Part shown: positions 30,930-43,339 of the stretch, piece after piece | Numbering within the stretch: the first letter of the stretch is position 1 | Layout: every line of letters starts with the position of its first letter | Source: Gracilaria vermiculophylla | Lineage: Eukaryota; Rhodophyta; Florideophyceae; Gracilariales; Gracilariaceae | Length of the DNA stretch: 62,554 nucleotides | Direction: 5' to 3' | Assembly: GCA_019155205.2 (NCBI GenBank) | Contig: JAHNZQ020000277.1 | Coordinates: 766,486-829,039 of the forward strand | Translations under genes and position numbers: made by a program | Notes under the pieces: model-generated | Told to the model about the DNA's origin: nothing | Database searches by the model: none | Seen by the model: the letters and a program-made list of their open reading frames with translations, nothing else

Positions 30930-32133
30930 GATGTTCGTCGCGGTGCGGGCAAGGCATGCCTGGGAGAAAGCGGTGTTAAGCTGGACCGCCAAGAGTTGAG
31001 TCGGCCGCGTAGGCGTGCGCGGACATGTTTGCTCTAAGCCACTTTCCGCAGGGGCGACGCGACGAAATGATGACGTCGCCTACTCTGCGCTCATCGCATT
31101 GCAAGCGTCGGTGGCTGCATGTGATGCTACTTTACAGAGGCCGTCCGGGAGGCGCGTCGCGGCGTGCCAAAAAGCGGTGCAGAAAAGTGCGTTTTAAGCG
31201 CTGTCATACGGTTCCACGTGGTGTGCGTGGCAGAAATCGGTGCCGTTCCAGTTGGGTCGCTGCACTTGTGCGAAGGGAAAAACAACCTGATGGCTGTGGG
31301 CGCCATCACGGGACGGTGACGCAGGGGGCTAAAAACTTGTAATAATGAAAGCCAAAAGAGTGCTCTTCGTAGCTAAAAGCCCCAAAACAAGTTGAAAACA
31401 GTGGGATCAAAAGTACTAAACCCACTCGATGAAAGAAAATATCACTAGGGAGAGCAAGAGGCTCAATCCCCAAATAAAACTTCTTAACTTCTTGTTGAAA
31501 CGGCGCGCAACCCAATAATTATGTCAAGGATCACTAAGGGTCAGACCCTCGGCTTCCGGTAAGACACTCCGGATGTGAAGTGGATTCTGCAGCCTAGCTA
31601 CCTCTGCACTAACCAGAAGCAGGCGCATACAATCCTTTCAGGGCTTCCCGAGGAGAGCTACTAACAGCGGGACATGCTTTCACTCCATACCCAAGCTGGC
31701 CTTTTGCAGGAAAGGTTGCACGGCACGTCGCTTGCGGATAGCTTCCCGTCAAGTACTTCCATCCGGAAATCACCAGGTCTTTCGACCGACACCGTTATCC
31801 GAGCAAAACTGCGGTGGGGCTCACAGACGACAGAATCACCTTTGGTACAAACTATCCGTCTCCGACCCACGCCTGAGGCGCTTCAACCGGTCTTGGCGAC
31901 GGTACTTCCCCACCCTATTGGACAACTAGCGGCAAATGCCTCACTAGAAGCCCTTTATCCAGCGGCGAACGCCTCACTGGTTGTTGATGATAGTTGAAGT
32001 GGCTGATGTAGTGCAACGCCCCGTCGAGGGTCTACCGCATCAGCGGACGTCATAAGTATTTCATCCGCTCCCGGCTGCCACAACCGTGGTTATGAGGAGT
32101 ATTAGCTTCACTAGCCCCATTTGGGGGTGTCCC
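30930..32133. other. transition from gene island to repeat block
   Basis: 1.2 kb upstream of MRE11 running to an assembly gap. The first 100 bases are probably its promoter. Beyond about 31330 the sequence loses coding character. TGCAACGCC at 32012 resembles the start of the large chromovirus LTR (TGCAACGC), hinting at a further LTR fragment, but similarity beyond the first dozen bases was not seen. Confidence 0.35.
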
Positions 32134-32233
32134 NNNNNNNNNNNNNNNNNNNNNNNNNNNNNNNNNNNNNNNNNNNNNNNNNNNNNNNNNNNNNNNNNNN
32201 NNNNNNNNNNNNNNNNNNNNNNNNNNNNNNNNN
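32134..32233. other. assembly gap of 100 N
   Basis: Exactly 100 undetermined bases, the usual placeholder for a gap of unknown size. Order and orientation across it rest on scaffolding, in a repeat-rich area. Confidence 0.99.
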
Positions 32234-32489
32234 GCTCGTGTCGACCCTATCAGAGGGCTCTCTCGCTGTGCCACCTCTCATTGAGAGCAAGCTTGAACAC
32301 CTTGGTGGTGCTTCCGCGACGCGGCTCGTGTCTGTGCCACGTTCGTAGTTTGCACTACAGCTGAAGGCTGATAGAGGGTGGGGCCTAGATGTTGGTCGAT
32401 TGTCGAGGTGAGTTCAGACCGAAGTCTAAAGCTCAGACCCTCATTTTATAGTGTTAAGAGGCAATACAAACGAGCCAAATACGCATTTC

Positions 32490-33041
32490 TGTTGGACTGT
32501 CAGCCCCCCTGTCGAGGTAGTAAAGGACAACGTCCGTTAGGAGTTTTTGTTGACTCCCAAGGCGCGTATTCCTAAAGACGGTCTCCGGTATCCGCTGTCG
32601 CGAGCCGGGGGTATTCTGAAAGAGATCCGCAAACACCAAGCGGAGGGGGAGGTTCACTGGGCGGACAATGCTCCTACAGGCGCTTCTATGATGCGACCTG
32701 GGGATTGGCGGCTCAGAAACTCGCGTAATCGACGAGAGACTCCAACCGGAAAAGTAGAAGAAGACTCAAGGGTGCTTGTCTTTACTTCCCCAGAGGTGGA
32801 GCTTAACCGGCAGGTTAAATATCAAGCCGGGAGCCCGCCTCGGCAGGTCTCGCTACTGTGCTAATTACCTGCATAAAATATCTAAAATAAATAATAAATT
32901 CTACCGCACCTCAAGGATACTGTAGTGCACGCGGGCGAGATTATGCACCACGTGGCCCAGCCAGTAAATTACGAACCCTCCTTAGGAATATTATACCTTC
33001 AGGCCAAACCACGATATTTCCGTAAGAGCCACTGTACTACA
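32490..33041 (+). mobile_element. solo LTR, family A, copy 1
   Basis: A 552-base element beginning TGTTGGACTG and ending CTGTACTACA (TG...CA). The five-base flanks ATTTC (32485-32489) and AATTC (33042-33046) differ at one base and look like an aged target-site duplication. The same sequence recurs inverted at 38643-39196 and directly at 44137-44666, each bounded by five-base repeats. No gag or pol lies next to it, so it is a solo LTR left by recombination. Confidence 0.8.
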
Positions 33042-34266
33042 AATTCTGCTTGCTATTTACTCATGTGTGCATCTAGGTTACTCCATTGGCTTCTAGAGAC
33101 CTCCAGAGCTGCACACTAACCAATAATAAAGCGACAATTTGCGCCAGCATCATTAAAATACTATAGTCTTTTCTGGGCCAACAAAGCGTGCAATGTGCTT
33201 GACAATACTGGAACATTCTACACGTGTGTTCCAGCAATGTCTGGCACATTCCGCAACATTCGCGACCGACAATGGCCTTTGCGTTTGAGAAGCGGAAAGA
33301 AAGCGTCTCAAAGCGCTTTTTTTGGCTCGTCAGAGCTCAAATACACTGCGCCTTTCCCATTCGCGCTCGAGTTGTTGCGCAAACAGCACGTGACAAACGC
33401 ACCAGGCGTTCACCGTTCCTTTCGTCCTGACTCCCGCACCACATTGCGGCAGACACAGTGCGTGCATATGTGCTGCATAGCACAGCAACATTACAACATG
33501 TCGTCGTCCATTCTATCTACCATTCGTTACCCCATCCAACCAGAGCTCCATTCATCAAATCTTCATCAGCGAAGAGTGCTTCACAGCTGCAAGCTCTTCT
33601 CGAAACAACATGGGCCTCTAGTAATGCAGGGGATTGAACCACTCCCGGACCATGTGCAAAATGATTTTCAATAGCCAGTTCTCTTCAATATGCTTAAAGC
33701 CAGCACGAGCCTTTTCAGTACGCAATATTCAGGCAGCAGTCTTTACAATGCCATCTAGCAGCTGAGCAACTTAACAGCCAGGCGAGCGACGAGCTTTGGA
33801 AGCTGGTTCCTTTTTCGTCTCCGTCATATTGCTCTCTTGCTTCCGATCCAGCAGCAAGGAAAGCTTTGTACTACTAAATGTCTATGAGCATAACCCACGT
33901 ACAAGTCGCCGGACATTGTACGAGAAGAGTATACGGCCTCTTATTTTGATAGAAGTCAGTTTACATTGTACAAGTCTGTCTGTCTCCTCTGTTATTTTGG
34001 AGTGCGAGCTCCTCTTTAAATACTATGTCATAGGTCACTGTCAAAAAGACGTGCACTCTTACATCTGCATTACTACTCGCAATTTTAACCGAACGGTGTG
34101 CAATGTAAAATTGAACCCACCTTTTATATGTCATGCAGATTATGCACTCCAAAGTTTTGATAGACTTCAATAATCGTAATCTTGTTTGATTTCTGTATTC
34201 CGTAAAGGTTGATGCAAAACGCTTTTGACAGTTATTTACTGTATTTCTACAATAATGATGACGTAG
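33042..34266. other. non-coding or repetitive spacer
   Basis: No recognised gene. An open frame of 159 codons (33195-33674) has no family resemblance. A short palindrome, TGGAACA at 33209-33215 and TGTTCCA at 33227-33233, includes a GAACATTC block like a heat-shock element, but no gene follows that it could serve. Confidence 0.35.
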
Positions 34267-34640
34267 TATCGGGGTTTACGTGCGTGGGCGTGGGCAATGA
34301 TCGCGAACTGTGAGAGTGGGATAGGGTGCGCGCGCGTGGTAGCAAGAGAGCGGGCACACCCCCTGCCGTCTGCTTCGTTCCAGCATTTATCGGTGATGCG
34401 CAAGGGATTTTCTTTATAAAATTCGCCTGTGCAATCCTTTCTTTACGAAGCAACGAATTACATGTCAAATTGGATGGACCCATCTGCGTCTAGGGGACGG
34501 GATTAACGGGGTAAAAAACCGGCTTGTAAGGTTTAAGCAGGTGTTTTGCTGCATTCTGTACGTTCTCGATGGTTCCCGTAGCGCAGGACCACACGCATCT
34601 GCGCAGCCATTGCCGAAACAGTTAACACGCATTGGTAATG
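34267..34640 (+). repeat. dispersed repeat, copy 1
   Basis: About 370 bases match 53878-54240 in the same orientation with many substitutions and small indels. Shared blocks include AATGATCGC, AGGGTGCGCG, TAGCAAGAG, CCCATC-GCGTCTAG and GACCACACGCA. The type of element is unknown; it may be LTR-derived. Confidence 0.7.
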
Positions 34641-34984
34641 GTGGATTATTGTGAGTTGGGAATCCTCCCGGCGGGTTTTCAGCAACGTAAGTTTCAACGT
34701 CAGTTTCAATTTTTCTGACTTGCAATTACAGACTTCCGGCTACCCAACGTTGTTGAAACGGAGAAAAATTGGTAGGGATTTCACGAAAACCCTTTTTTGG
34801 GTGATTCATGAAGGTTCTTGGCAAACCTTTAAATTTGAGGGGTTAGGGGAAAGTTTTCTGGTCGAGAATAATGGCAGAATTACATTATTTGAAAAAAGAA
34901 TACCTTCCCATGCACACGAAAAAACTGGGCTTTGCCTAGTTGTTTTCATATAGCATTGGCAAAACATGCGTCATAAGGCGCTCA

Positions 34985-35175
34985 CAGCGTTAGGGGTTTC
35001 GGGGTTAGGGGTTGAGTTTTTCGGCCAGCAGAAGACGTAGTAAGCGGTTTAGGGGTTAAGGAGGAGGGGTTTAGGAGCGGTTTGTCGCCTTGATGACCAG
35101 ATAGCAGTGGTTTAGGGGTTTCATGAGGTCGTCCGTGATGTATGCCGGCGGTTTGTCGCCTCGATGACCAGATAT
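34985..35175 (+). repeat. degenerate G-rich, telomere-like repeat
   Basis: Many TTAGGGG and TTTAGGGG words occur in 100-200 bases, e.g. GTTAGGGGTTTCGGGGTTAG near 34990, and again near 35048, 35067 and 35110. Interspersed is a duplicated 26-base unit beginning GCGGTTTGTCGCCT (about 35078 and 35150). It may be interstitial telomere sequence or a simple G-rich satellite. Confidence 0.45.
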
Positions 35176-35625
35176 GATATAGGTTTTAATTCATTTACAA
35201 AACTCAGAAATATTTGTGTTTTTTAAGTCGTAGGTTACAGATGGGATACCCTGAGTCAACAAACGTCGTTGCTTGTAAGTCAGAGTGTGGCGGTAAGGGT
35301 TTTTGAAGGCGGTCAGGCCACTTCCTCAAAATTAATTAAAATTGTAGCCCATTGCATTTCCGCTTCATTTTGAGGGGTTTTCTCCGCGGGTAATGGTACT
35401 GAGGTGTACGTTCGTTCTTTTCGGTATTCCTGCACATGGGCTCGTACTGCGGAATTCGCAAGAGGGAATTAATATGAGTAAGTCTCGCGTAAGCGGTCTG
35501 TGACACGCATCCTACACGTGTGGCCCGGTGCGTGTCACAGTGCACGGGAAGTGGCTCAAATGGCCGGGTACGTATTTATTTATTAATTAAGTATTCTTTC
35601 TACTTATTTAAGGAGCGCTACGGTA

Positions 35626-37699
35626 CAGGTGAACACTGTGATTAGTGTGGGTTCCCCAATAGTGTAGACACGGAAATCAGTGTAGGCCGCACTAATTTAT
35701 GTGCGAAGCGCCAGTACCTTCACGTAAATAGTGTGGGCAAAGACAACCAAAACCGTCTTTACGCGGCAAAATTCAAACAACACAAACAGTCCGCCTGTTA
35801 TTAAAGAATTCCCGGCCACCATCGTCCCCAGTCGAAAGTTATACAACCGTATGTGTCGCACAACAACATCGTAAATGTCCTTGATTGTCTCACCCCTTCT
35901 CAGTGCTTTCGCACGCATGTCTCATCCAGCTCCAAACACACACCGAACAGGACCACATTCCTCTAATGACACAGCCGGAATCCAAGAAACCTCATCACAT
36001 AGTACAGAAGGAGAGCCACAGAATGTCACTCAGAGCCAAGAAAAACGTAGCCGTCTTCCGTAAATTGTTCTGACAAAAACCCACAAAGCTTCTATAGCTC
36101 AGCGGATGTTAACAAACGCAGAAATGCAAGGGGAAAAACATGTGACATCCCGTGCTGTGAAGAAGTTTCCACAATTTTTTCGTGGCAGTTATAAGGCAAA
36201 TATCCAACGCGTAAGTCGTTACTAGAAGAGCAAAACCGAATTGGTCAAAGGACACAACAAAACGGCAAAGACCAGCACGTTCTCCTTCGTCAGACATACG
36301 AAAACCGGATTCAAGCGACACTATTGCAAAGCTGTTAAGGGGAGAGGACGCAAAATAACGCCATGGGTAGCGGCATTACAAGAAAGCATGTTAGAAGAAT
36401 TCAATGGCATGCGAAGAACGGGTGTTAAATTCAACGCTAGACTCCTTCGAAGGTTGGCACTGGGTCTCATATCTAGCAAATCAGAACGTTTGTATCATAT
36501 AAATATGATCGATCCGAGAAGTGGGGACTACATCAAAGACCGCATAACCCATCGCTGGGTGCAAACCTTCATGGAAAGATTCCACATTGTTAATCGCGCT
36601 TAATGCGGTAAACTTATGGTGTCCCCGGCGAAACAGAGGCAGATTGAAATGGAAGTTGCATACCACCTTGGAGAGCTCGCACGAGATTTTCGGTCTCACC
36701 GCCTACGAGAAAAGGACGTTTTCAATGCCGATGAAACACACTTCTGTATAAATATGGATAGCCACAAAACCTTGGCCTTGGTCGGAGGCACGCATGTGCG
36801 CTACGCAGACGTGGTTTCCGGAGATGATGAAATGACGATGATGGTTCTTATTTCAGGGGGATCGCACGCCGCACTAGAAACACCAATGATGATCTTCAAG
36901 AACCCAGATAAGAATTACCCGATTCGAGGTCTGCCCGATAATATTCCTGGCGTTGTCTACCGAACTGTGCCGAAGGCATAGATGGATAAACGAGTGTTTC
37001 TCGAATGGGTACGGGAGAGGAGAGTGTTTAAACCGTTACCAAACGGTCGTAGACGCGTACTGTACCTCGATAATGTCAACACGCATAACCTTACCGATGC
37101 TGTGAAAGAATCACTGAGAGAAAGCAACAAAGAAGTTCGATTTTTCCCATGTAACGCAACGCATCTTGTGCAACCTGCCGATAGTTTTGTGACTCAGAAG
37201 CTAAAGACGTATTGACGTCATGAGTGGGATGATTACAAAATGAGTATGCTGGAGAACGGGATGTGGGTCGATGGACCTAAAGCTTCTGGAAAGCTTTCAA
37301 ACCCAGGAAGGAGACACTTTCTGAAACTCGCTGCGAAGCCTGCGCGTCTTGTGAGTGGCCAGAGAGACAGTGATGGTATTAATTATGCGAGAAAGGCGAT
37401 GATCAGGTGAGGTATGGCTCTTAATTTGAATGGTCAGTGGGAGGAACGCCAGTTGTTTCCGGAGTTGCAGGCCATAATATCAAATTTTCGCGCTAATTTC
37501 AACGGTGAATTGGTGGGCATGAGCCCGTAATGATCCACACTATTTCCGTGACAGTAACTTAGTGTGATCCACAGTACTTAACCGACCTCAAAAGTAATGT
37601 AGACACCGAAATAGTGTGGTCCACGCTAATTACAGTGTCCCCCCGGATTTTTGTGGCTTCAAAATTAGTGTGGTCCACACTAATCACAATGTCCACATG
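35626..37699 (+). mobile_element. pogo/Tigger-like DNA transposon, complete but dead
   Basis: The element is flanked by TA on both sides (35624-35625 and 37700-37701). Its left end CAGGTGAACACTGTGATTAG pairs with the right end, read on the opposite strand as CATGTGGACATTGTGATTAG; further subterminal repeats with AGTGTGGxCC units follow at both ends. TA duplication plus CAxGTG-type ends and the encoded transposase place it in Tc1/mariner, pogo branch. The 2074-base length suits a full-length copy. Confidence 0.85.
35917..37530 (+). pseudogene. pogo-type transposase, six in-frame stops, no frameshift
   Basis: A CENP-B-like DNA-binding region leads to a DDE_1 catalytic domain. NADETH, LYLDNVNTH and NATHLVQPADSF mark the three catalytic Asp positions, all retained. 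One reading frame runs from 35917 to 37530, broken by stops at 36061 (TAA), 36223 (TAG), 36601 (TAA), 36979 (TAG), 37213 (TGA) and 37408 (TGA). Several sit where the family has Trp or Gln, so they fit TGG-to-TAG/TGA and CAA-to-TAA transitions. The C-terminal NYARKAMIR and LNLNGQWE segments are still readable. It cannot make transposase, but the inverted repeats could still be mobilised by a related enzyme elsewhere. Confidence 0.85.
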
Positions 37700-37968
37700 T
37701 ACTTAAGGGCGCCGGTATCCCTACCGCCACTCTCAGTGAACGGTAACCAAGGTTCCGGCTCTGAGCCTTCCGCCGACGTCGTTACTTGCCTCTCTGGAGG
37801 TATTTCTGGTAGCGAACGGTTGCTCACCCTCAATGATCACTAAGAGCGCCCATACTTCGGTAAATTACCATTCATTCTGTAATGGCCCCTGTATAAGACG
37901 TTTTACGGCTTGCCGTTTTTTTCCTTACGGGTACCTCTCTGTTCTATCTACCGTGGTGGTACATATTG

Positions 37969-39450
37969 TGCAACGCTCTCAGTTGAAGTATTTCATGCCA
38001 CTTTTCCAATTCACGGATTCCAATTCGGCCGTAATGCCGCAGGCGCAATGCACGTCCTTTTGCACGGTATTCATAGGAGTAACCGATCCGTCGCGTGTCG
38101 CGCGGCGTGACACGGGCGCGGAAGCCGCGCGCATCAGCCACACGCAGCAGTCGCGCGCGGCTCGAGGGCCGCAGTATGGGCGCCGGCTGGCATTTGCCTA
38201 GCACGGTTAATTTAATATCTTCGCTATTTTATTTACTTTGGTATTTCAGCCATTTAGACCCTTGAGTTACAGTACTTAGCGTGACAGCATTCTGCCCATC
38301 GCGCCCAATGAGCCGCACCAAGCAGGATCTTTTGTCCGAGCTTGCCTCGAGTGCGTGTAACTCTTATCACCTTACAGACGTACGCCATGGACTACAGGAG
38401 TCAACCGCACGTTATGCCGATAACCATTTTCTGGACTATTCATCCCTTCTTTCAGATTCGCCCTCGTACAAGTTTATCCCTACAAGACCTCCGGTTTACC
38501 TTTTTTAGATTACGGCCGCCACCTTCTCAACACGGTTTGCCCGAAACCCGCGCGTCCCAATATATTACCCGGCTGCACCGAGATAGCCTGACATATTACA
38601 GGAAAATCTCACCGAACATAATTTAAACTGCCTCAATCACAGTGAAGTACAGTGGCTCCTACGGAAATAGGATGGTTTGGCCTTAAAGTATAATATTCCT
38701 AAGGAGGGCTCGTTTTTTATTACCTGGGCCACGTGGTGTATAATCCCGCCCACGTGCGCTACAGTATCCTTGAGGAACGTTAGGATTATTATTTATTTTT
38801 AGTTAAGTTAGGCAGGTAATTAGTACAGTAGCGAAACCTGCCGAGGCGGGATCCCGGCTTGATACTTAATCTGCCGGGTGAGCTCGAACTCTGGGGAAGT
38901 AAAGACAAGCACCCTTGAGTCTTCATCTACTTTTCCGGTTGGAGTCTCTCGTCGATCAACTCCGGTTTCTAAGCCGCCGATCTCCAGGTCGCATCACAGC
39001 AGCGCCTGTAGGAGCATTGTCCTCCCAGTGAACCTCCCCCTCCGCTTGGTGTTTGCGGATCCCCTTACAGAATTCCCCCGGCTCGCGACAGCGGATACCG
39101 GAGACCACCTCTAGGAATACGCGCCTTTGGAGTCAACAAAAACTCCTAACGGACGTTGTGCTTTACTACCTCGAGAGGAGGGCTGACAGTACCACACACG
39201 GGACTTGCCGAATGCCCGGTTTCTCCATTTGTCTTTCTTCTGCACTCATAGCAACGACCTGGCCCCGGAGTTACGCCCAGCTCGTGTACCACTCCCGAGG
39301 AAGGCTGTGCCACTAAACCACCTCGCGAGAGGGAGGTCCGAGCATCCTGCGTTGTAATTTCTCTTTTGGGGCATTGCACTACAAAGTGATCTCCCGACTT
39401 GGAAACTGAGATCCACTGGCAGATCCTCTTTGAGGTCTTTTTCCTTTTCA
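37969..39450 (+). repeat. left LTR of the large chromovirus, interrupted
   Basis: Starts TGCAACGC. It matches the right LTR over 37969-38642 and again from 39202 to roughly 39450; the 559 bases between are the inserted family A LTR with its target duplication. Removing that insert gives an LTR of about 920 bases, close to the right copy. Confidence 0.7.
38643..39196 (-). mobile_element. solo LTR, family A, copy 2 (inverted), inside the left LTR
   Basis: 554 bases, starting TGAAGTACAG and ending CAGTACCACA, the reverse complement of 32490-33041 with scattered differences. Flanks CACAG (38638-38642) and CACGG (39197-39201) are a target duplication with one change. The uninterrupted right LTR reads CACAGGACTT at about 47996-48005, which shows the empty site directly. 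Confidence 0.88.
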
Positions 39451-40547
39451 CTTCTTGTCCACTTTGTAAATCAGCCGTAAGGGGCATTTACCGTCGTGAT
39501 GGGTACTTTTGATGAGCTGGAAACCTGCTGGAGCCGAGCCGATAGCGATCCAGAGCCGGTTCCACCAAGAGAACGACGAGCGCCACGGGGTGGCTCTCGA
39601 GACAACTGGTGCAGATTAGGTGTACCGTGGAGTTCTTAAAAATGAGCCGGATGAAGTGGAACGCCCTTCCGGGGGAATTCTCACGACTTAGTCGATACTT
39701 GCACTCCGAAGAGGTATGATTATTTTATGAAGTTTCCCGCAGCGTTTGGCCGCTGAGGTGCACGCCGGAGTGCCCGGTAACCCACGTGGGTGGCACGGAT
39801 GTGAATCACTGCAGTGCAGGCAAGGTGACACACGTGGGAACAGTAGGGGTGCACGGCATTGCTGGACAAATTAGATAATTTACTTAGATAATTTTCTGGC
39901 GGCGTGCCCCACTGTCAGGGTGGCGCGCGGATTACAGTATATATGCCTCGATACTGAGGCTGACCAGTAAACTCTATTCCGACCGCCAAGAGGGTCGTGG
40001 CTCTGAACTTTTCCGCCTCCGGCGTCGCTTACCGCTGCTGCATGTTAGCACCCGTTTGCACGGCAGTTCATCCTCCCTCGAGTCTTAGAGAGTGTGACCA
40101 CAACTTGTGTCTATCCCTTACCAACATTGTCGTGTACTCGCTCCAGTATTCGGTCCTGTTTTTGTTACTCTCTTCGTCCCGTGCCCACACGCCAGTGGAC
40201 ACCCTGTCGCTTTGGGTACCTACCGTACCCTTCACTGTTGCTCGCTTTCGGGACTCCGTACCGATTACTCGTGGTTCCTGCCGCTCCAGATTGGAGGAAT
40301 CTCAGACCCAACACTCTAGGTAACCGCCTGAAGGGCTGCCCTCGATCTTACAAACCGGCTTCGCCGTGGCACGCCCAGAGTGGCTCTGTTTGCTTTGCTA
40401 CCCTAGAAAGAGAAGATTCCGAACGTCTTCGTGGTGTTTCGTCGCCTCTGGCGTTGCAGCACACCGGATACCTTATCCCCCAGAGCCGGGCCATCAACAT
40501 CCATGAAGGTGGTATCCTCGTCGCCGTGGTTTGTGGAAAAGGATTAA

Positions 40548-41720
40548 GTGGTTCATGCTGAAGATCAAGTCCACACCCTGCGGCTAACCCAGGCAGCCGT
40601 GGCTGAAGAACTGGAGTTGTGCCTGAGGTGCTCGGAGATTCTCTCGACGAATGTCGCCGAGGAGCTCCGCGTGCTGCGGTCTGATGTCAAAACGATCCTT
40701 GAAGGTTTGGGCTCGCCAGCGTCTTGCTTCGAAAGCAAGGAATATCGATTTCATCCAGTACTAGTCGGACTGCAGTCGGTGGATAAATCTGTACTTGCTT
40801 CTCCACCCGCGACGCAAACCACTGGCTCTCAGTGCGATGAACGTCGGAAGCCTCGAAATCACCGCAAAAAATCGAACACATGAAGGAACTGCGATCAACA
40901 CCGGAACTCCTCCTCGGACTTGGAAACGACTTCTCAGGATTCTAAGCCTTCATAGAGTGCCTGTGACAATTACCGCCAGGAGCGGAGTTTTCATTTCAAA
41001 TAGTCACCGGCCTCCTATGGGGCCATCCAATCCCGGTCAAAGAGTAGGACACACCGGCTTCGTGCGCTGAAGCCCACTAATTCCTTGTACAAGAAGTTGG
41101 TTTTATACCGATATTATCGGTTGGGAGATTCCTCTTTAGGCATGACATCATGTGACACGGGTAGGGTGCAAGACTGTATCAACCGCATGCAGCTTTCCAT
41201 GAGGAACCAGAAAAGTTCTAGAGATAATCCAATTTTGGTACTGAACTTCCTCGCCAACTTTGTCGCGGAAGCCGATATCCTTAATATGAGTGAGGCCCAG
41301 GCATATCTGGCATTACCGTATCTCTTACGGGGGGTCGCTGAACATCAATTTCTCTCCGTTCGAGGTTCATCTCGGGCATCCAAGGGAAGAGTGATCAGCT
41401 GGCCTGAGACCCCGCAGTACTTCTTGCGTTCTTACGCGGCTAAAACCGTCATTTAGTTAGCTATTCTCGCACTGCGCGATACTCATCAGCGTGCTGAAAG
41501 ACTGGAGACCGACTACTCGGAACGCCTGAATAAGGCTTTTTACCGCCGTGGAAATGATTACCGCGCAGAGGAACGGTGCACGATGTATATTGATGGGTTG
41601 GATCCGAAGATTAAGACGCTTGTTGCACGTCACCAGGTAAATCATCCTACGGTGTGATACCTGGAGCTGATCCAGTTCGCCCGTGCAGAGGGAGACGCAC
41701 TCCGTGAGAGAAACGCCGGT
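40548..41720 (+). pseudogene. gag of the large chromovirus, broken
   Basis: Two readable stretches, 40548-40883 (111 aa, coiled and basic at the end) and 41085-41720, the latter with an internal TAG at 41454. LNKAFYRRGNDYRAEERC and YIDGLDPKIKTLV resemble the retrotransposon capsid domain. No CCHC zinc knuckle was found. Between them the frame is lost. Confidence 0.55.
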
Positions 41721-41739
41721 TGTAGTCCGTAAGTGGCAA

Positions 41740-43095
41740 AGGCACTGATGGTCGATTCAAATACCTTCCCCCTTTCACTAGATGACAGCGATACTCTCAA
41801 ACCGGTTCATGATGGCCTGCACCTTCCCCCCGATGATGTTTCATTGGTCACGACATCGTATTTACTGTCGACGACGAAAGGCTCGTATTGAACAGCAACG
41901 GGAGCTCCACAGGGACCACAGGCCCTCTTTATGAAGAATAACCGAGCCATATCCGCTCGCCTTCCGTATGTAACGAAATGAAAAGGGTTCAGTGCCCTGG
42001 TTGAGTCGATGACAAGAATCCCAGTAGGTCAGCCAAAAAACGGAACACCGCTCTTCGAGTTCCTCCCTCTGGAGATGTCTGCCACTTGTGCTACACTCGG
42101 TGACACACCTCCCCGCAGTGACGTGTTCCGTTGAGACTCACTCGATGATGCTACCGTATTCAAGGCTCTCGACGCCAATTTGGGCTACCGGCAGGTTCCT
42201 GTGAGGGAAGAGAACCGTGACAAGACGGCTTTTGTGTGCCACTCTGGGTCCTACCGCTTCACGCGGATTCCTTTTGCTCTAACTAATGCACACCACAGTG
42301 TTTCAGAGGGATGTCGATGTCCTCATGAATCAATTCAAATGGGGGACTTGCCTTGTATACCTGGATGACATTATCATCTTTTCCAAGATCTTGGAAGATC
42401 ATCTCACCCAAGTGCAGGACGTGATGGAAGTAATGCGTGAAGCAGATATTACCCCGATGCTCATGATTTATGAGTTCTTTACAGATACCGTGCAGTATCT
42501 GGGCCACATCATCCGTCCCGGACGGCTTATGATCGAAAGAATTCGATGCAAGCCCCTCAATGAGGCGCAATAACCTCGGTCGCAAACGGAATTGAGGTCC
42601 TCCCTTGGATTTTTCAATGTCCGTCGACGATTTATCCGGAAGTTCTCGGATACCGCCGCACCGCGCAACGCGTTACTGCAGAAAGAGCAGCCGCTAAAGC
42701 TTTCGCCATTCACCACCCATCAGTCGGCCGTTTTCCAATTTCTGATCAGGGAAGTGACACTAGCTTCAATCTTGTCACTCCCCAAAAAGGGCCTTCCATA
42801 CTCCGTGAATACGGATTCCAGCGACCACCGAATGTGTTTTGCAATGTTTCTAACCAGCTCCGAAGGGGAGCACAAACCGAACGGGTATAGGTCCAGGATT
42901 CTCATCGTTCACGAGAGGAACTATTTCGTCTCGGAGAAGGAGTACCTCGCCGTGGCGTGGGCACTCCTTACGCTTCGGCCTTATCTAACTACTGCGCACT
43001 TCACCGTACTCACGGGTCATTCTTCTTTGAGGGGGCTGATGAACATCGTCGATCCATCGAGCCGCTTAATGCGGTGGAGGCTCCGCTTAGTTTAA
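41740..43095 (+). pseudogene. protease-RT-RNase H region of the large chromovirus, broken
   Basis: The protease part is unreadable. RT begins at the SLDDATVFKALDANLGYRQV segment (about 42140), so the fingers subdomain upstream is missing or scrambled. A frameshift lies near 42290. The active site YLDD is intact at 42358-42369. A stop at about 42571 and another shift separate RT from RNase H, where DSSD and EKEYLAV motifs (42800-42960) mark the catalytic acidic residues. Confidence 0.75.
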
Positions 43096-43339
43096 TGCAT
43101 GTTCAACGTGGTTTACAAGAAGAGTGCACCGAACGTGCAAACCGATTCCCAGTCGCGTTTTCCCACAAACGTAGAAGCCGTCGGTGATGCCGACGAGAAG
43201 GAGATCCTCTACTTCACTGCCGAAAACATTACCTCAGAAGCTCCACAATAGGCCCCCGATGGGGTTAGAATTGGTGTCATGGACGAGCAGCTCGCCTCCG
43301 ACGACGTCGAGATCGCCCCGCGGGGAACCTGACACAGAT

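Noticed and set aside
32050..32364. Open frames crossing the N gap
   Set aside because: They depend on undetermined bases.
33209..33233. Heat-shock-element-like palindrome
   Set aside because: No gene lies downstream, and a single such motif is expected by chance in repeat DNA.
34985..35175. CRISPR-like array
   Set aside because: The repeats are irregular G-rich motifs without uniform spacers, and the genome is eukaryotic.
39997..40561. 108- and 155-codon frames upstream of gag
   Set aside because: Overlapping frames of mixed composition in the probable untranslated leader of the chromovirus.
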